Shown one piece after another: positions 36,141-46,015 of a DNA stretch of 64,000 nucleotides. Where the stretch lies: NCBI GenBank assembly GCA_023079485.1, contig CM041115.1:25731505-25795504 (forward strand). The letters run 5' to 3'. The position numbers were made by a program, and so were the translations under genes. This DNA comes from Archilochus colubris (lineage: Eukaryota; Chordata; Aves; Apodiformes; Trochilidae). The number at the start of each line of letters is the position of its first letter. The stretch's first letter is position 1. A model generated the notes under the pieces. The model made no database searches and was not told where the DNA came from. It saw only the letters and a program-made list of their open reading frames with translations.

Positions 36141-37990
36141 GTGAAGCTGTTTGTGCTAGCACCAGAGGGGTTTAGGAACAGGTATTTCCCTTTTGCAAAG
36201 AGGAAGAATTTCATGAGAGTCCATTGGAAGAATCTCAAAACACATAAATACATCCCAACAGAAGGTATGAACAATTTGGTTTACAAACAGTATAAGAAGA
36301 GAGACTTTGAAGCCATTGTAGGAACCCTCAAATCTTTAGACAATTGTGCCACTCTCGATAAAGAGATGACAAAAACAAGTTTAAAAATAAGGCATAGATT
36401 ATTTTAACTCTTGCTCCGTTTTTCAGCTGGCTGCTAGGGTTTGGCAGGAGAAGGAGGAATTGCAAAAGCAATTAGAGAACAAATTAGAGATTTTATAAAA
36501 TTTGACAAGTCTTGTGACCAGGACTTTGAGGCCTGCTGTGGGTCTGATCCACTAATAAAATTCCCATACATTACAGAATACATTACCAATGAGATAGAAC
36601 CTGTTCCCAAAGAACGGCCACCTGAGAAATTTGTGCATTTTGCTTCCAAAAAAGGGAAAAGCCATTCCTCTGTTTTAAAAGTGAAAAAGCATCTACAAGT
36701 GGCAAACATGCAGCCACTCTCCCACTCCCCCCTATAGCCAATAATTTGCTAGAGGAAGGAGTAACAAAGTTAACCAGTTGGCTCAACAGTTTCATAGAAT
36801 CTGGTGCTAAGAAAATTTATAAATCGGAGAAAAAGCTCCAACTTCCTGTACTTGTGTAACATTCCTCTAGTCAGTCCTGCTCCTACCATGATACTTCTGA
36901 TAACTCTTAGAAGGATGAAAGAAATATAAAACACAAATGCCTGTGCCTCATATAATGGTCTGAGCATGCCTATGAATGAGACACAGGACAGAGGCAGGTA
37001 ACGTACAAAGAGACTCTCTATTCTCACTTAGAATTGGTACAATTGAAAAAGCAATTTAGTAAACTGCCTTCCAAGACAGATACTGAGTACGTAATCAGGG
37101 ACTCAACCTCTCAGGGAGACAACATATTTCTGTCAGAAAATGCAGCCAGGATGCAGGGGGCCAGGAGCCATGCTAATTACTGGTGGTGATAGAGCTCCTT
37201 AGCCTCTGACACAATGAGATTCTTTTAGTGTTGGATTAATTGACCCCACATCAAGAGGTGAACCCCATGTCTTGTGGGAAAAGGTCGCCCCTGTGGTGGA
37301 AAACATACATAAGGCAAGTGTAATTCAAATACTTCATAATCATGTTCTGATACTCCAGATACTGACAGCCCTCTGATGCTGAGGGTACAACCAGAGAGGA
37401 TGGACCAGAGAGGATAGATTTTCTTATCTGAGGGCAGCCCAGGGAATTAAAAATCAAGTGATACAAATTAAGGCTAAAATTGAAAGTTCATTAACGGGCA
37501 CCAATTACACTCGGCCCACCTGGCAAATGAATTAGCTGAATGCGGCTGCGATTACAAGGTGCCAGAGGTTGATTATTTAAAGAAATCCTCTGTGAAAATC
37601 CTTCAGGCCCTGTCAAACAACAATCAAAAACCTTCTTACGCTGCTATAGCTGCTATGCCCCCCCCCCCCTCCCGGAGCCTTTCTCCACAGGGTGGGGGAA
37701 GACACGGGGTGAATGGGCAGTTGTGAGCAGAGGTAGCAGACAACAAAACAACACACACCACAGCCAAGATCCCAGAGGCAGAGATGCTTTACAAAATGGG
37801 CTAAATTGGGACCTTTTGTGAGGCTTAAGGAGGAAGCCAGGAGAAAAGGTATCCCGTCTGCACTTTTGTGCCAAAATTTTATGTATGGTCTTCTAAAAAC
37901 CTTAATAGAGGAACAGCCCACAAGGTCAAGTTCAGGGGAGAGATCTAGCAATTTGAATAATTCAGGAAACTAAAAAGCCCTAACTCTGCA
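36141..37990 (+). pseudogene. Probable gag remnant
   Basis: Position between the 5' LTR and protease predicts gag. Open stretches at 36141-36407 and 36441-36737 may be matrix-like remnants but have no clear domain. Near 37070-37440 translated pieces such as DTEYVIRDSTSQGDN and VQPERMDQR, in different frames, look like capsid-region remnants to me, with stops between them. A run of 12 C at 37658-37669 disrupts whatever frame remained. No zinc-knuckle CX2CX4HX4C motif was seen. The assignment rests mainly on position. Confidence 0.4.
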
Positions 37991-38193
37991 AATAAAAAGA
38001 AAAAAAAAAAAGTGGCAAAGGGAGGAGAAAGGTATGAATCTCAATCTAGTAAATTTAATTGACCACCTGAAAATTAAAATTATTGGTCAGAAAATAATAA
38101 ACAATCAAGTCCTAAAATATCCAGTCCTCTAAAAGTTTGGCAAAATGTGATGATATCAGTTCAAAATAAAAATGGAGTTTTGGGATTTACCAA

Positions 38194-38500
38194 TTGGGAA
38201 CTTGGTGCTGTTGGGCCAAAACCTTATCTGTCACATTTGTGACAGACACAGGAGCACAAATATCCACACTACAAGCTAATCTGGCTAAACAATGTGGCAT
38301 CATTTCGTTCCTAAAACAAATATTTGTATGTGGTGCATTTGTCAAACCCACTTTACAAAAAAGAGCTAGAGTGTCCCTAAAATTGCTGGTAGAAGGAGAG
38401 ATAATTCAAACCCAAATTGTAGACAGTATTCCTTACAATTTGCTGGGAATGGATGCTCTCGTGGGCCCAGTGTGGAGAGATAGATACAGCCACTTACGGA
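38194..38500 (+). pseudogene. Retroviral aspartic protease remnant
   Basis: The frame starting at 38194 shows FVTDTGAQIS at about 38236-38265, with the catalytic Asp at 38245 in the DTGA form typical of retropepsins. LLGMDAL at about 38440-38460 matches the conserved LLG-D-L region near the protease C-terminus. This stretch is still open and continues in frame into the reverse transcriptase start. Retropepsins act as dimers to cut the Gag-Pol polyprotein. There is no intact upstream gag, so it is not functional as a unit. Confidence 0.82.
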
Positions 38501-39311
38501 ATTTCAGCACATCCACAGTAAAAGTTGGATTGTTTCAATACGCTCCCCACTTGCCAGAAAGCAGGATTTCTAATGTGCGAGAGTATTCTGTCCCTATTGC
38601 TGCTAAAGAAGGCATCAAAGAGGTAATTTCTGACTTAAAACAAAGAGGCATTATTGTACCTTGTCACTCTCCATTTAACTTCACAATTTGACCTGTAAGA
38701 AAATGGAACCGTAAATGGAGAATGCCTGTAGACTACAGGAAACTGAACACCGGCACCAGGGAATTTGGAGCAGCTGTGCCAAACATTGCAGACCTGGTGT
38801 TGGAGATCCAAGAAACAGTATGGTCTGTGCTTGCCTCCCTCAGTGTGAAAGATATGTTCTTTCAAATTCCCAGTGATCAAAAATATTTTGCCTTCACTTG
38901 GAATGGAATACCAGATGCCTTTATGAGGTTGCCTCAGGGATACAAACACTCACCTACACTGGTTCACAATGCACTCACACATAAGAGAGAATATATCCCC
39001 AGGTAAAAGGCAACCCGCTGTAAAGATCTATCACTACATCGATAATGTCCTGATAGGGGATCAGAGTGAGGAGGAGGTGAGAGCCGTTTACAGTGCCATA
39101 GTTGGGCACTTAACGTGATGGCAAATAGAGATCTCTGAGAAGAAAAGATGACCTCTGTCCCAGGAGGCAAAATTTCTAGGGATTAAATGGAAAGGGGGGA
39201 CATGGAATATTCCTCCAAATACTTTGCCTCAACAAGGAGAAATAAAAGCACCCACAAATAAAAAGGAGTTGCAAGAAATGCTGGGGACCTATCCCTGACC
39301 TTTCAATAATT
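38501..39311 (+). pseudogene. Reverse transcriptase remnant, fingers and palm
   Basis: Blocks run in RT order: KEGIKEVISDLKQRGIIVP (about 38608-38664), CHSPFN, a stop at 38690, then WRMPVDYRKLN (about 38716-38748), SVKDMFFQIP (about 38842-38871), FAFTWNGIP (about 38890-38916), and LPQGYKHSPT (about 38930-38960). The active-site motif follows in another frame as YIDN at 39035-39046 where YXDD is expected. KFLGIKWKGG follows near 39170-39200. At least one stop and one frameshift separate the blocks, and a CR1 insertion at 39317 cuts the gene. Confidence 0.88.
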
Positions 39312-39316
39312 ACCTA

Positions 39317-39955
39317 TCATAGAATCATAGAATCATAGAATTGGCTGGGTTGGAAGGGACCTCAGAGATCATCAAGTCCAACCCTTGAACCACTACCGCT
39401 GCAGTTACCAGACCATGGCACTGAGTGCCACATCCAGTCTCTTTTTAAATATCTCCAGGAATGGAGAATCCACTACTTCCCTGGGCAGCCCATTCCAATG
39501 CTTGATCACCCTCTCAGTAAAGAAATTCTTTCTAATATCCAACCTAAACCTCCCCCAGCACAACTTAAGACCATGCCCTCTTGTCTTGCTGAGAGTTGCC
39601 TGGGAAAAGAGACCAACCCCCACCTGGCTCCAACCTCCTTTCAGGTAGTTGTAGAGAGTGATGAGGTCTCCTCTAAGCCTCCTCTTCTCCAGGCTGAACA
39701 GCCCCAGCTCCCTCAGCCTCTCCTCTTAGGATCTCTGCTTGAGTCCCTTCAGCAGCCTGGTTGCCCTCCTTTGGACTTGCTCCAGCACCTCAATCTCCTT
39801 CCTGAACTGAAGGGCCCAGAAGTGGACACAGGACTCGAGGTGTGGCCTCAGCAGGGCTGAGTATAGGGGCAGAATCACTTCCTTGGACCTGCTGGCCATA
39901 CTGTTCCTCATACAGGCCAGGATGCCATTGGCCTTCTTGGCTACCTGGGCACACT
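39317..39955 (-). mobile_element. CR1 copy inserted antisense into pol
   Basis: On the plus strand it opens with the octamer tail TCATAGAATCATAGAATCAT and continues GGAAGGGACCTCAGAGATCA. The minus strand encodes [29 protein letters not shown] and [15 protein letters not shown]. About 639 bases, 5'-truncated. The octamer tail is better preserved than in any other copy here. RT-like sequence stops at 39316 and resumes after it (WQWDQSHDE, about 39991-40017), so the CR1 is younger than the ERV. Confidence 0.95.
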
Positions 39956-40440
39956 ATACTTAATATGATTTATTAAAGAAACACTGACACTGGCAATGGG
40001 ACCAATCCCATGATGAGGATTATTGCTATTAGAGGTAAAAACATTCCGAACACTGGAACCTCTTCACACAGATAATCTGACAACAATAGAGTGAGGATTT
40101 TCTGCCAGTGTTTTATCATGTCACTTTTGGCAACAGGGACCTACCGGAGCCACAAGACCAATAGGTTTCTATTCTCAGTCTTTAAAAGATTCAGAGAAAC
40201 GGTTTCTATTCTGCACAAAGATTTGCTGACAGTAACCATGCACTTAAGGAGGTTAGCAAGATCATTAAGGAACAAAAGGTATATTGCAAAAGGAATACTG
40301 CAAAAACTCAAAAGTCAAAAATATACAGTCAAATTGACTATTTTTATGAACTTTTAAAGAAGGCCCAGATAAACAATTAAAATTTCTGGAACAAATTGGA
40401 TCCACAAAGGACAAAGACTTAATAATGAAAACCCTTAGTC
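39956..40440 (+). pseudogene. Reverse transcriptase remnant, thumb/connection
   Basis: Immediately after the CR1, the sense strand encodes WQWDQSHDE (about 39991-40017), a motif typical of the RT connection region leading into RNase H. The piece at 40091-40357 is open for 88 codons but has no clear match that I can name. Frameshifts separate the pieces. Confidence 0.65.
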
Positions 40441-40830
40441 CTATAAAAGAGTCTCCAGAGTATAAAAGTGAGATGACAAACTCTTGGTTTACAGATGCTT
40501 CTTCCCAGAGAGAGGGGGAGGTGTGCTTATTTAAATCTGCTGCGATTTAAAATCACCTTCCATAGGTGAATTAATACTAAATCTAGATAAAGGTAATGCC
40601 CAGGTAGAGGAATAGGATGCTGTCTTTAATGATTTTGTAAAAGAAAGAGCCTCTAAGGAAGCCGTGTACACTTTTACAGATTTCTTTGCAGTCTTTAGGG
40701 GCTGTGTGTAATGGATGTATTTTTGGAAAATAGCAACTGGGAAATGAACAGGGTGCCAGTATGGCACAAAGAAAAATATCAGCAGATACTTCAAATTGCT
40801 AAACAAAATCCTAATTAATCTAATTTAAAG
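40441..40830 (+). pseudogene. RNase H remnant
   Basis: FTDASSQREGE near 40489-40521 matches the first catalytic Asp region (TDAS) of retroviral RNase H. NWEMNRVPVWHKEKYQQI near 40729-40782 fits a downstream RNase H block. Stops in the middle break the domain. It would have removed RNA from RNA:DNA hybrids during reverse transcription. Confidence 0.7.
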
Positions 40831-41783
40831 GATGAAGCTAGCAATCGGAACATCCATGCTGATGAATTAGCTGGCATTAATGTGATTGAAATCAGAGCAG
40901 CTCTCAATGAGGTAAAGTGCAAGAATGGGGAAAGCTGCTAGAATGGCTCAGCTGTAAAAGGGGCCATTCATGTATCTTTGATCTGTATAAAAGAGCACAA
41001 GCCTGCAGATGGCCAGTCACCTCTGACCAATGTAAAACAGTAATTTCTTCACGCGATTAGTGTAAAATTGACCAGGGGAACATCCCCTCACTACTGACAA
41101 TTTGCATCTTGGATAAGGAAAACCCCTTAGGGGTGGTCTACCTGACAGGCAGATTACATAGAACCATTCCAAAAGTTGAGAAACAAAAAATATATTATTG
41201 CAGTTGTGGAAACTGTATCTGGATTAGCTTGTGCTGAGGCTTTTACCAAAGCAAATGGGGAAAACAGTTTCTTTTTTGCAAATGGTTTTTGGGGTTTTGC
41301 TTAAACCCACTAGCATTCAACCTGATAATGGGACCTGTTTTACTTCCCATCTTATGGAACAGTGGGCTCAAAGCAAAGTTGTCAAATGGACATTAAATGT
41401 CCCTATCACCCAAAAGCTACTTGCATAGTTGAGCATAACAATGGGTTAATTAAAATTAAAATTAAAAGACTGATCAGATCCCAGAGTCTGAATGGGATGA
41501 AAAGCTTAATTATGCTGTTTCTACTGCTAATAATTGATGGGAGGTAAATGACATTGACCGCTTTCTTTTCCCCAACACCCATTCAAGATAACAAAGCTGA
41601 TAAGAAGTCTCCAAGGAAAATCAGTCTCTACAGCAGGGTCAAATTGTTTTGATAAATTTGCCTAAGACCGGTACAATCAACCATACCCTGCACACCCCAC
41701 TGAATCCAAATACATCAACAGCATCTGATATGAATAATAAGCAACATAAAATTAGCACAGATTGGATAATTTATGTGGAATAA
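40831..41783 (+). pseudogene. Integrase remnant
   Basis: N-terminal pieces near 40847-40905 (NRNIHADELAGI) and 40944-41060 (EWLSCKRGHS, then RWPVTSDQCK) suggest a decayed zinc-binding region. The catalytic core shows DYIEPFQ (Asp at 41152), QPDNGTCFTS (Asp at 41324) and YHPKATCIVEHNNGL (Glu at 41431). The last two are 107 bases apart, one short of the 108 expected for the D,D-35-E spacing. The C-terminal tail with QQGQIVLINLPKTG runs to a stop at 41781-41783. All three catalytic residues survive, but frameshifts separate them. Confidence 0.87.
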
Positions 41784-41788
41784 GAACG

Positions 41789-42672
41789 ATGTTTTCTTTT
41801 ACTTATGTTTATTATGAATCAATAGGTTTTTTCAGTTTTTTTGTGTACTTATGTTTTGTGTATTACTGTCGAATGATGTTAATATGTTGCAGGTCATGAC
41901 AATTTAGGAAATCAGAGACACCCTGCATACAGCATCAGACCTGACTAATCTGCTTCTGGATGATGGACAAGTTACTTAGTGACAGCTTGGCAAAGTGTAG
42001 TAAGTTGCAACATCATGTCTCTTTTTATATCTGCTCATGGACTGTTGTTTCTCATATACTGTCTTGACTGTAATATCTGGTTTGGTTGGTGTGCAGAGGG
42101 TTATGTTGGTCCATGAACCATAGGACAGAAATTTGTTTATTAATTAGAGGCAGAATACAAGTAATGTTTTAAGTTTACAGGGTTGTTGGGTTTGTGGATC
42201 ACATCAGGGGTTCACAAAGTGGCCATGGTGGTGCACCCCGTCCACACTAAGTGGATGTTGCAGCCTAGTTCTAAAGTTGTCATTCTGTTCATTAGGATTT
42301 ATTAGCAATTGAAGGTCATCACTTTATTTGTGGTCACCAAGCTTACAGGAATCTACCATGGACATAGGCAGGTACATGCTATGTGGGGGTAATTTGGCCT
42401 TATTTCAAAGTTTTCCCTAATTAAATTACACTGCCTTTAAAGTTGGCCAGCATGTGGAGGTCCATTATTATAAATTTGACTGTGGCAAAATCTGGTCCTC
42501 AAAACTGGAAAGGTGACGAGTGGAGCCCTGAACAAATTATTATAAAAATCCAGCAACATGGAATCCCTAAAAGATTATTAATGGAGCATGTGACCCAACA
42601 TTTAATCTGAATCGAATTATCAGACTAGAAGTGGTGGTAGAATTGTTTGCTAATAAAAGTAGCCAAGACCTG
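41789..42672 (+). pseudogene. env remnant, surface subunit and start of TM
   Basis: A possible start ATG at 41789, six bases after the integrase stop, is followed by a hydrophobic leader-like stretch. Near 42333-42400 the frame shows FICGHQAYRNLPW and GTCYVGVIWPYF, resembling the cysteine-rich C-terminal part of a gammaretrovirus-type surface subunit. LNRIIRLEVVVELF near 42605-42648 fits the first heptad region of the transmembrane subunit. Multiple stops break the frame. An antisense solo LTR starts at 42673, and env resumes at about 43442. Confidence 0.72.
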
Positions 42673-42787
42673 TGTCATGGTCCCTAAGTATTATTATTTT
42701 TGGTTAGGAGGAAATATTATCCACTGCACATACCTACCCCATAAATTGGAAAAGTAACCAAATTTAAGATTTAAGTGAATTAAAACA

Positions 42788-42793
42788 TTTATT
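42788..42793 (-). terminator. AATAAA signal of solo LTR copy 2
   Basis: The minus strand reads AATAAA, about 290 bases downstream of the TATA box, aligned with 14867-14872 of the other copy. Confidence 0.5.
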
Positions 42794-43082
42794 TAAAGGA
42801 AAAGAACACCACGCTGGAAATGGGAAGGAGTTAATAGTGGGAGAAAAATGCAGGGAAACTGTTTTTTTAAACAGATGAATCACCCAAGAGAGAGCTTTTA
42901 AGAAAAAAAAAAAGTAAACAGATTATTGGTTTTCATCCTCTGTAGTCCCCAGAGAATCGCTGCCTCACTTCTGCCGTCGCTGTCTCGTTGAAGCTGATGA
43001 TGTGGAAGGAAGTGGAAAAGAGTGGAGAAGTGGAGTTCGAGTGGAAGCGGAACCCCAGAATTTTCTTTTTTTTACTCTGAAT

Positions 43083-43089
43083 TTTATAG
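43083..43089 (-). promoter_or_regulatory. TATA box of solo LTR copy 2
   Basis: The minus strand reads CTATAAA, aligned with 15167-15173 of the other copy. It would drive transcription antisense to the ERV. Confidence 0.55.
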
Positions 43090-43441
43090 TAAAAAATTTT
43101 CTGTTTCTCATCAATTATTACCAGAGACTGCAAATTGGTAACTTCAGGCCTTCCATTTCATATTCAGGCATTCCAAGAATTCCTCAACTCTTGTACTGGA
43201 CACCAATTAGTATTACCCATCTGGCAACTTTGTATCAGGAGTCGTTCTGATTTGCATTTTATCTTATCAGTCTGTTACTTCAAGGTGGTTGTTGTCATAT
43301 CAAAGGAGAGGGGATATGCTGCTGAAAAAAACTCTGGTATCTTTTGAAGCGTGTAGTTAGAGCAAATGGCACTCCCAGCTTGGACATAATTTTGCTAACT
43401 CAAGAGACAAATTTGTACAATTTACTGATATGTCTATGACA

Positions 43442-43790
43442 CCTTGTCCTTGCTAGCAGATGAATTAACTCATTTGCGAGATGCAGTTTATCAGTGAAAA
43501 TTAGTGTTATATTATCTTTTAGCTTCTGAGGGACGAGTTTGTGCTAAATTACATCTCACTAATTGCTGTTGCCTTTAAATATATGATAATGGTAAAATAG
43601 TTTAAAATATTGCCAAAGATTTGACTAGAGTAGTCCAGTCTAGTCCAGTTCGAAACTTTTTTTTTTTCCATGATAATGCCAGGGAATGGATCTAAATGGA
43701 TTTATGTCATATTTGTGGTTATTTTACTCCTTCTATTCCCGTGTATAAACACCATTTGTTCTTCCTAGATTAACTGTGTCCGAATGACAT
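43442..43790 (+). pseudogene. env remnant, transmembrane subunit
   Basis: After the solo LTR the frame shows SLLADELTHLRDAVYQ (about 43446-43495), a heptad-type helix. A block with a Cys at 43540 and a CCC at 43564-43572 follows; this is the position of the CX6-7CC motif of covalently linked SU-TM envelopes. YDNGKIV follows, and then a hydrophobic membrane anchor (WIYVIFVVILLLLF, about 43697-43740) and a stop near 43769. Three in-frame stops precede the anchor. It is non-functional, but the type is clear. Confidence 0.78.
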
Positions 43791-44585
43791 GACTTCAGCA
43801 GATGCTCTCCCCCAGTCAGCTAGGTCCAGATGCAAATGATGAACATTCCAGGGTCATGATTTGGAATTGAGGGAAGTGTGTTATAAATAATCAAAGCTTA
43901 TACCTGTTATGCTTGTTAAGAACCTATGAACTTCAGTACTTATTTATGATTAGTTGTTGCAGATATCTCTGGTTACACCTTGATTCTCAGTAAATGAATG
44001 TTATTGATGTTGTAAGCCTGTCATTTAAGTTGTTAAAACGTAAAGTTGCAGGTATGTTTTCTATTGCATTTAAACTTAAAATAGCTGTAGGAATGTCCAG
44101 TAATATTGACATTGTTGGGAAAAGTTTCCCTTGTTCCTTGTTAAAAACTGCAGCATCTGTTTTAGCCCCAGGGAAGGATTTGGTACATTGTTAAAAGGGG
44201 ACTTTAGACCAGCAGAATGCCTGTAAATGGACCCAAACTATCCTGAAAACACTCTTCTATGCCTCGAAAGCCACGGGTTGAGGTGTGGTGAACAGACTTT
44301 GTTGCATTAACTGGGCTATTTTCCTCATTTAAATTTATTGATTTATGGTCCAGAAAGGGACCTGGACAAACACAGGGGGAGTCGCGTGGGTTGATGGAAC
44401 ACTTGGTGTATTTGGGCTGGTAAAGTAAGTAGGATTGATGCCGGTCGCTCCCTGAATGGGAGACCTCTGGAGCTGAATTGTCCTGGGAAAGAGCTACAGG
44501 ACCCAAAAAGAGCCATGCAGTGCAACACAAAAAAATACCACACATAATGGGATATGTATGCTAACTCAAGAGCCACAAGGTGAAA
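43791..44585 (+). other. ERV 3' region between env and the 3' LTR
   Basis: No ORF of note. A purine-rich stretch GGAATTGAGGGAAG at about 43863-43876 is followed directly by TGTGTTATAAATAA, which looks like a polypurine tract next to an LTR start. No equivalent of this sequence was found next to the 5' LTR. The segment may be part of a longer U3 or a 3' untranslated region. Confidence 0.5.
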
Positions 44586-45310
44586 TGTGGTGAGCACCCA
44601 CCTATAAATTGAAAAAAATGTCTCTTGAGCCAGCAAAAGGCTGTTACGAGCTGGCCATGGAATGGCTGATTCCTGTAAATGCCACTCTTTGATGTTTCTC
44701 TGTCACACTTTTACTTCTTTAAGGAGTTTTTTTCAAAGATAAACAGTCATTTTGAGTAGGAGGCAGAGGGGAAAAAATTCACATGGTGCAAAACTGCACT
44801 GGGCATATACTATAAAAAACAGTGGGAAAAGACTCCGCTTTGTTGGACAAGACCAGACGAGGAAGGACAAAGTCAGACAAAGAAGATGAAAAAAAGAAGA
44901 AGGAAAAAAAGCTGCAGGAGCATTTTTGAGAGTGAAATTGTGAATCTTTGCTCGCTTTTTCTCTTTTTCTGAAATTGCATTCATAGGTTGCATCTCTTAA
45001 AAACTTGTTTCTCTTCCACCTATTTTTTCTGTTTGGGGCACAACTTCTGCTAATTAAGTCACTCAGGACACACTTTGCTGTTTGTTAAGTTGTTAAGAGC
45101 AATAAAGTCTGCATTTTTTGTATTGTTTCCTTCATTTGCCTAATTATTTACCTATTCCTGAAACTCCATTCCCTAACTGGATGCATTCCTTTAAATAAGC
45201 GGTTTGATTCATTTGGCTCTTAAGTTGGCTGTTTTGCACTTCTCACTTGTGGAAAGTGAGAAGTGGCCAATTTTTCCTCATAAACAAAATATAAAATAAT
45301 TATAATTACA
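44586..45310 (+). mobile_element. 3' LTR of the endogenous retrovirus
   Basis: The 725-bp block starts TGTGGTGAGC and ends TTACA, pairing with 35344-36005. Relative to the 5' LTR it carries a purine-rich extra segment at about 44832-44912. It also has a 12-bp perfect inverted repeat at 45237-45265, and AATAAG where the 5' copy has AATAAA. No clear polypurine tract abuts its start. Confidence 0.8.
45237..45265 (+). other. Perfect 12-bp hairpin in the 3' LTR
   Basis: CACTTCTCACTT and AAGTGAGAAGTG flank a 5-base loop GTGGA. It lies about 40 bases downstream of the degenerate polyadenylation signal. The aligned place in the 5' LTR does not form this stem. Confidence 0.85.
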
Positions 45311-45982
45311 GACTGTGCAGGGTAAAAGGCTAGGCAACAAGGGAGTAGCAATGTTTAATAAGTAAAGGAAAACAGTATCTTGTTACATTCAAAATAAATG
45401 AAATCAATAATTGTAATTAACATAAAATCCAAATGTAAATAAATTTGTTTCCTGCTATGCTGTTAATTGAAAACATTTCTTTTCTGATTAGAGCAAAGCA
45501 GATTCATAACTGTCCACAAAGCACCAGTTTTCCACATCTACTGTTTCAGTTTCAGGTTTTTTGCTATATAATTGTGATTTCTCTAAGACATTTCTCAATA
45601 TTTGGGAAAGTTTCTCCAGATAAGCCATAACATGAGCTACAAAGGTCACCTAAGGGATATTCCCCAGAAGAACAGAGAGGTTTCCACTCTGGAAAGAGGT
45701 AGAAATTTCTAGGCTACCAGATTACCAAACCAGTAAACTCTGGTTTCTACAGAATACCATACAGACTATTTTGTCTACCACATTTCTCGTTGTCACAAAT
45801 TAAAGGATTTCCACATTATTTCTTAGTATCTATCTCTTGTTTCTTAGGCTCTTTTGTGTTTCTATTATTTCTATTGTTGTACCAGAGTTTGGAAGATACT
45901 TTCAGAGGGGAAGAAGAGAGGATGCATGTTCTGCTGAGTCTGAGTTTAACCATGAGAAATAATTTTTCTTCCTTCTCTTACA

Positions 45983-46015
<33 letters not shown>

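Larger units (their letters stand above)
42673..43441 (-). mobile_element. Antisense solo LTR inserted in env (copy 2)
   Basis: The 769-bp block begins TGTCATGG and ends CTATGACA on the plus strand, so its ends are inverted repeats (TGTCAT/ATGACA). It matches 14746-15508 over its length. The flanks CCTG (42669-42672) and CCTTG (43442-43446) look like a target duplication with one base gained or lost. Removing the block and one flank puts SQDL in frame with SLLADEL of env. The minus strand keeps TATA and AATAAA motifs. It is younger than the ERV it interrupts. Confidence 0.82.
35342..45310 (+). mobile_element. Degenerate endogenous retrovirus, sense strand
   Basis: A provirus-like unit of about 10 kb lies between two related LTR blocks (35344-36005 and 44586-45310). 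Gene order inside is that of a simple retrovirus: probable gag, then protease, reverse transcriptase, RNase H, integrase and env. Every gene is broken by stops, frameshifts or insertions. A CR1 copy (39317-39955) interrupts pol and an antisense solo LTR (42673-43441) interrupts env. I count roughly 22 differences in the first 170 or so aligned bases of the two LTRs, so the insertion is old. No convincing tRNA primer-binding site or target duplication was found. Class is uncertain; env is of the gammaretrovirus-like type. Confidence 0.85.

Noticed and set aside
36770..37027. Minus-strand open frame in the ERV
   Set aside because: Antisense to the ERV internal region, without any domain.
44204..44636. 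Minus-strand open frames with hydrophobic content
   Set aside because: They cross the 3' LTR boundary of the ERV and have no recognisable domain; the provirus is sense strand.
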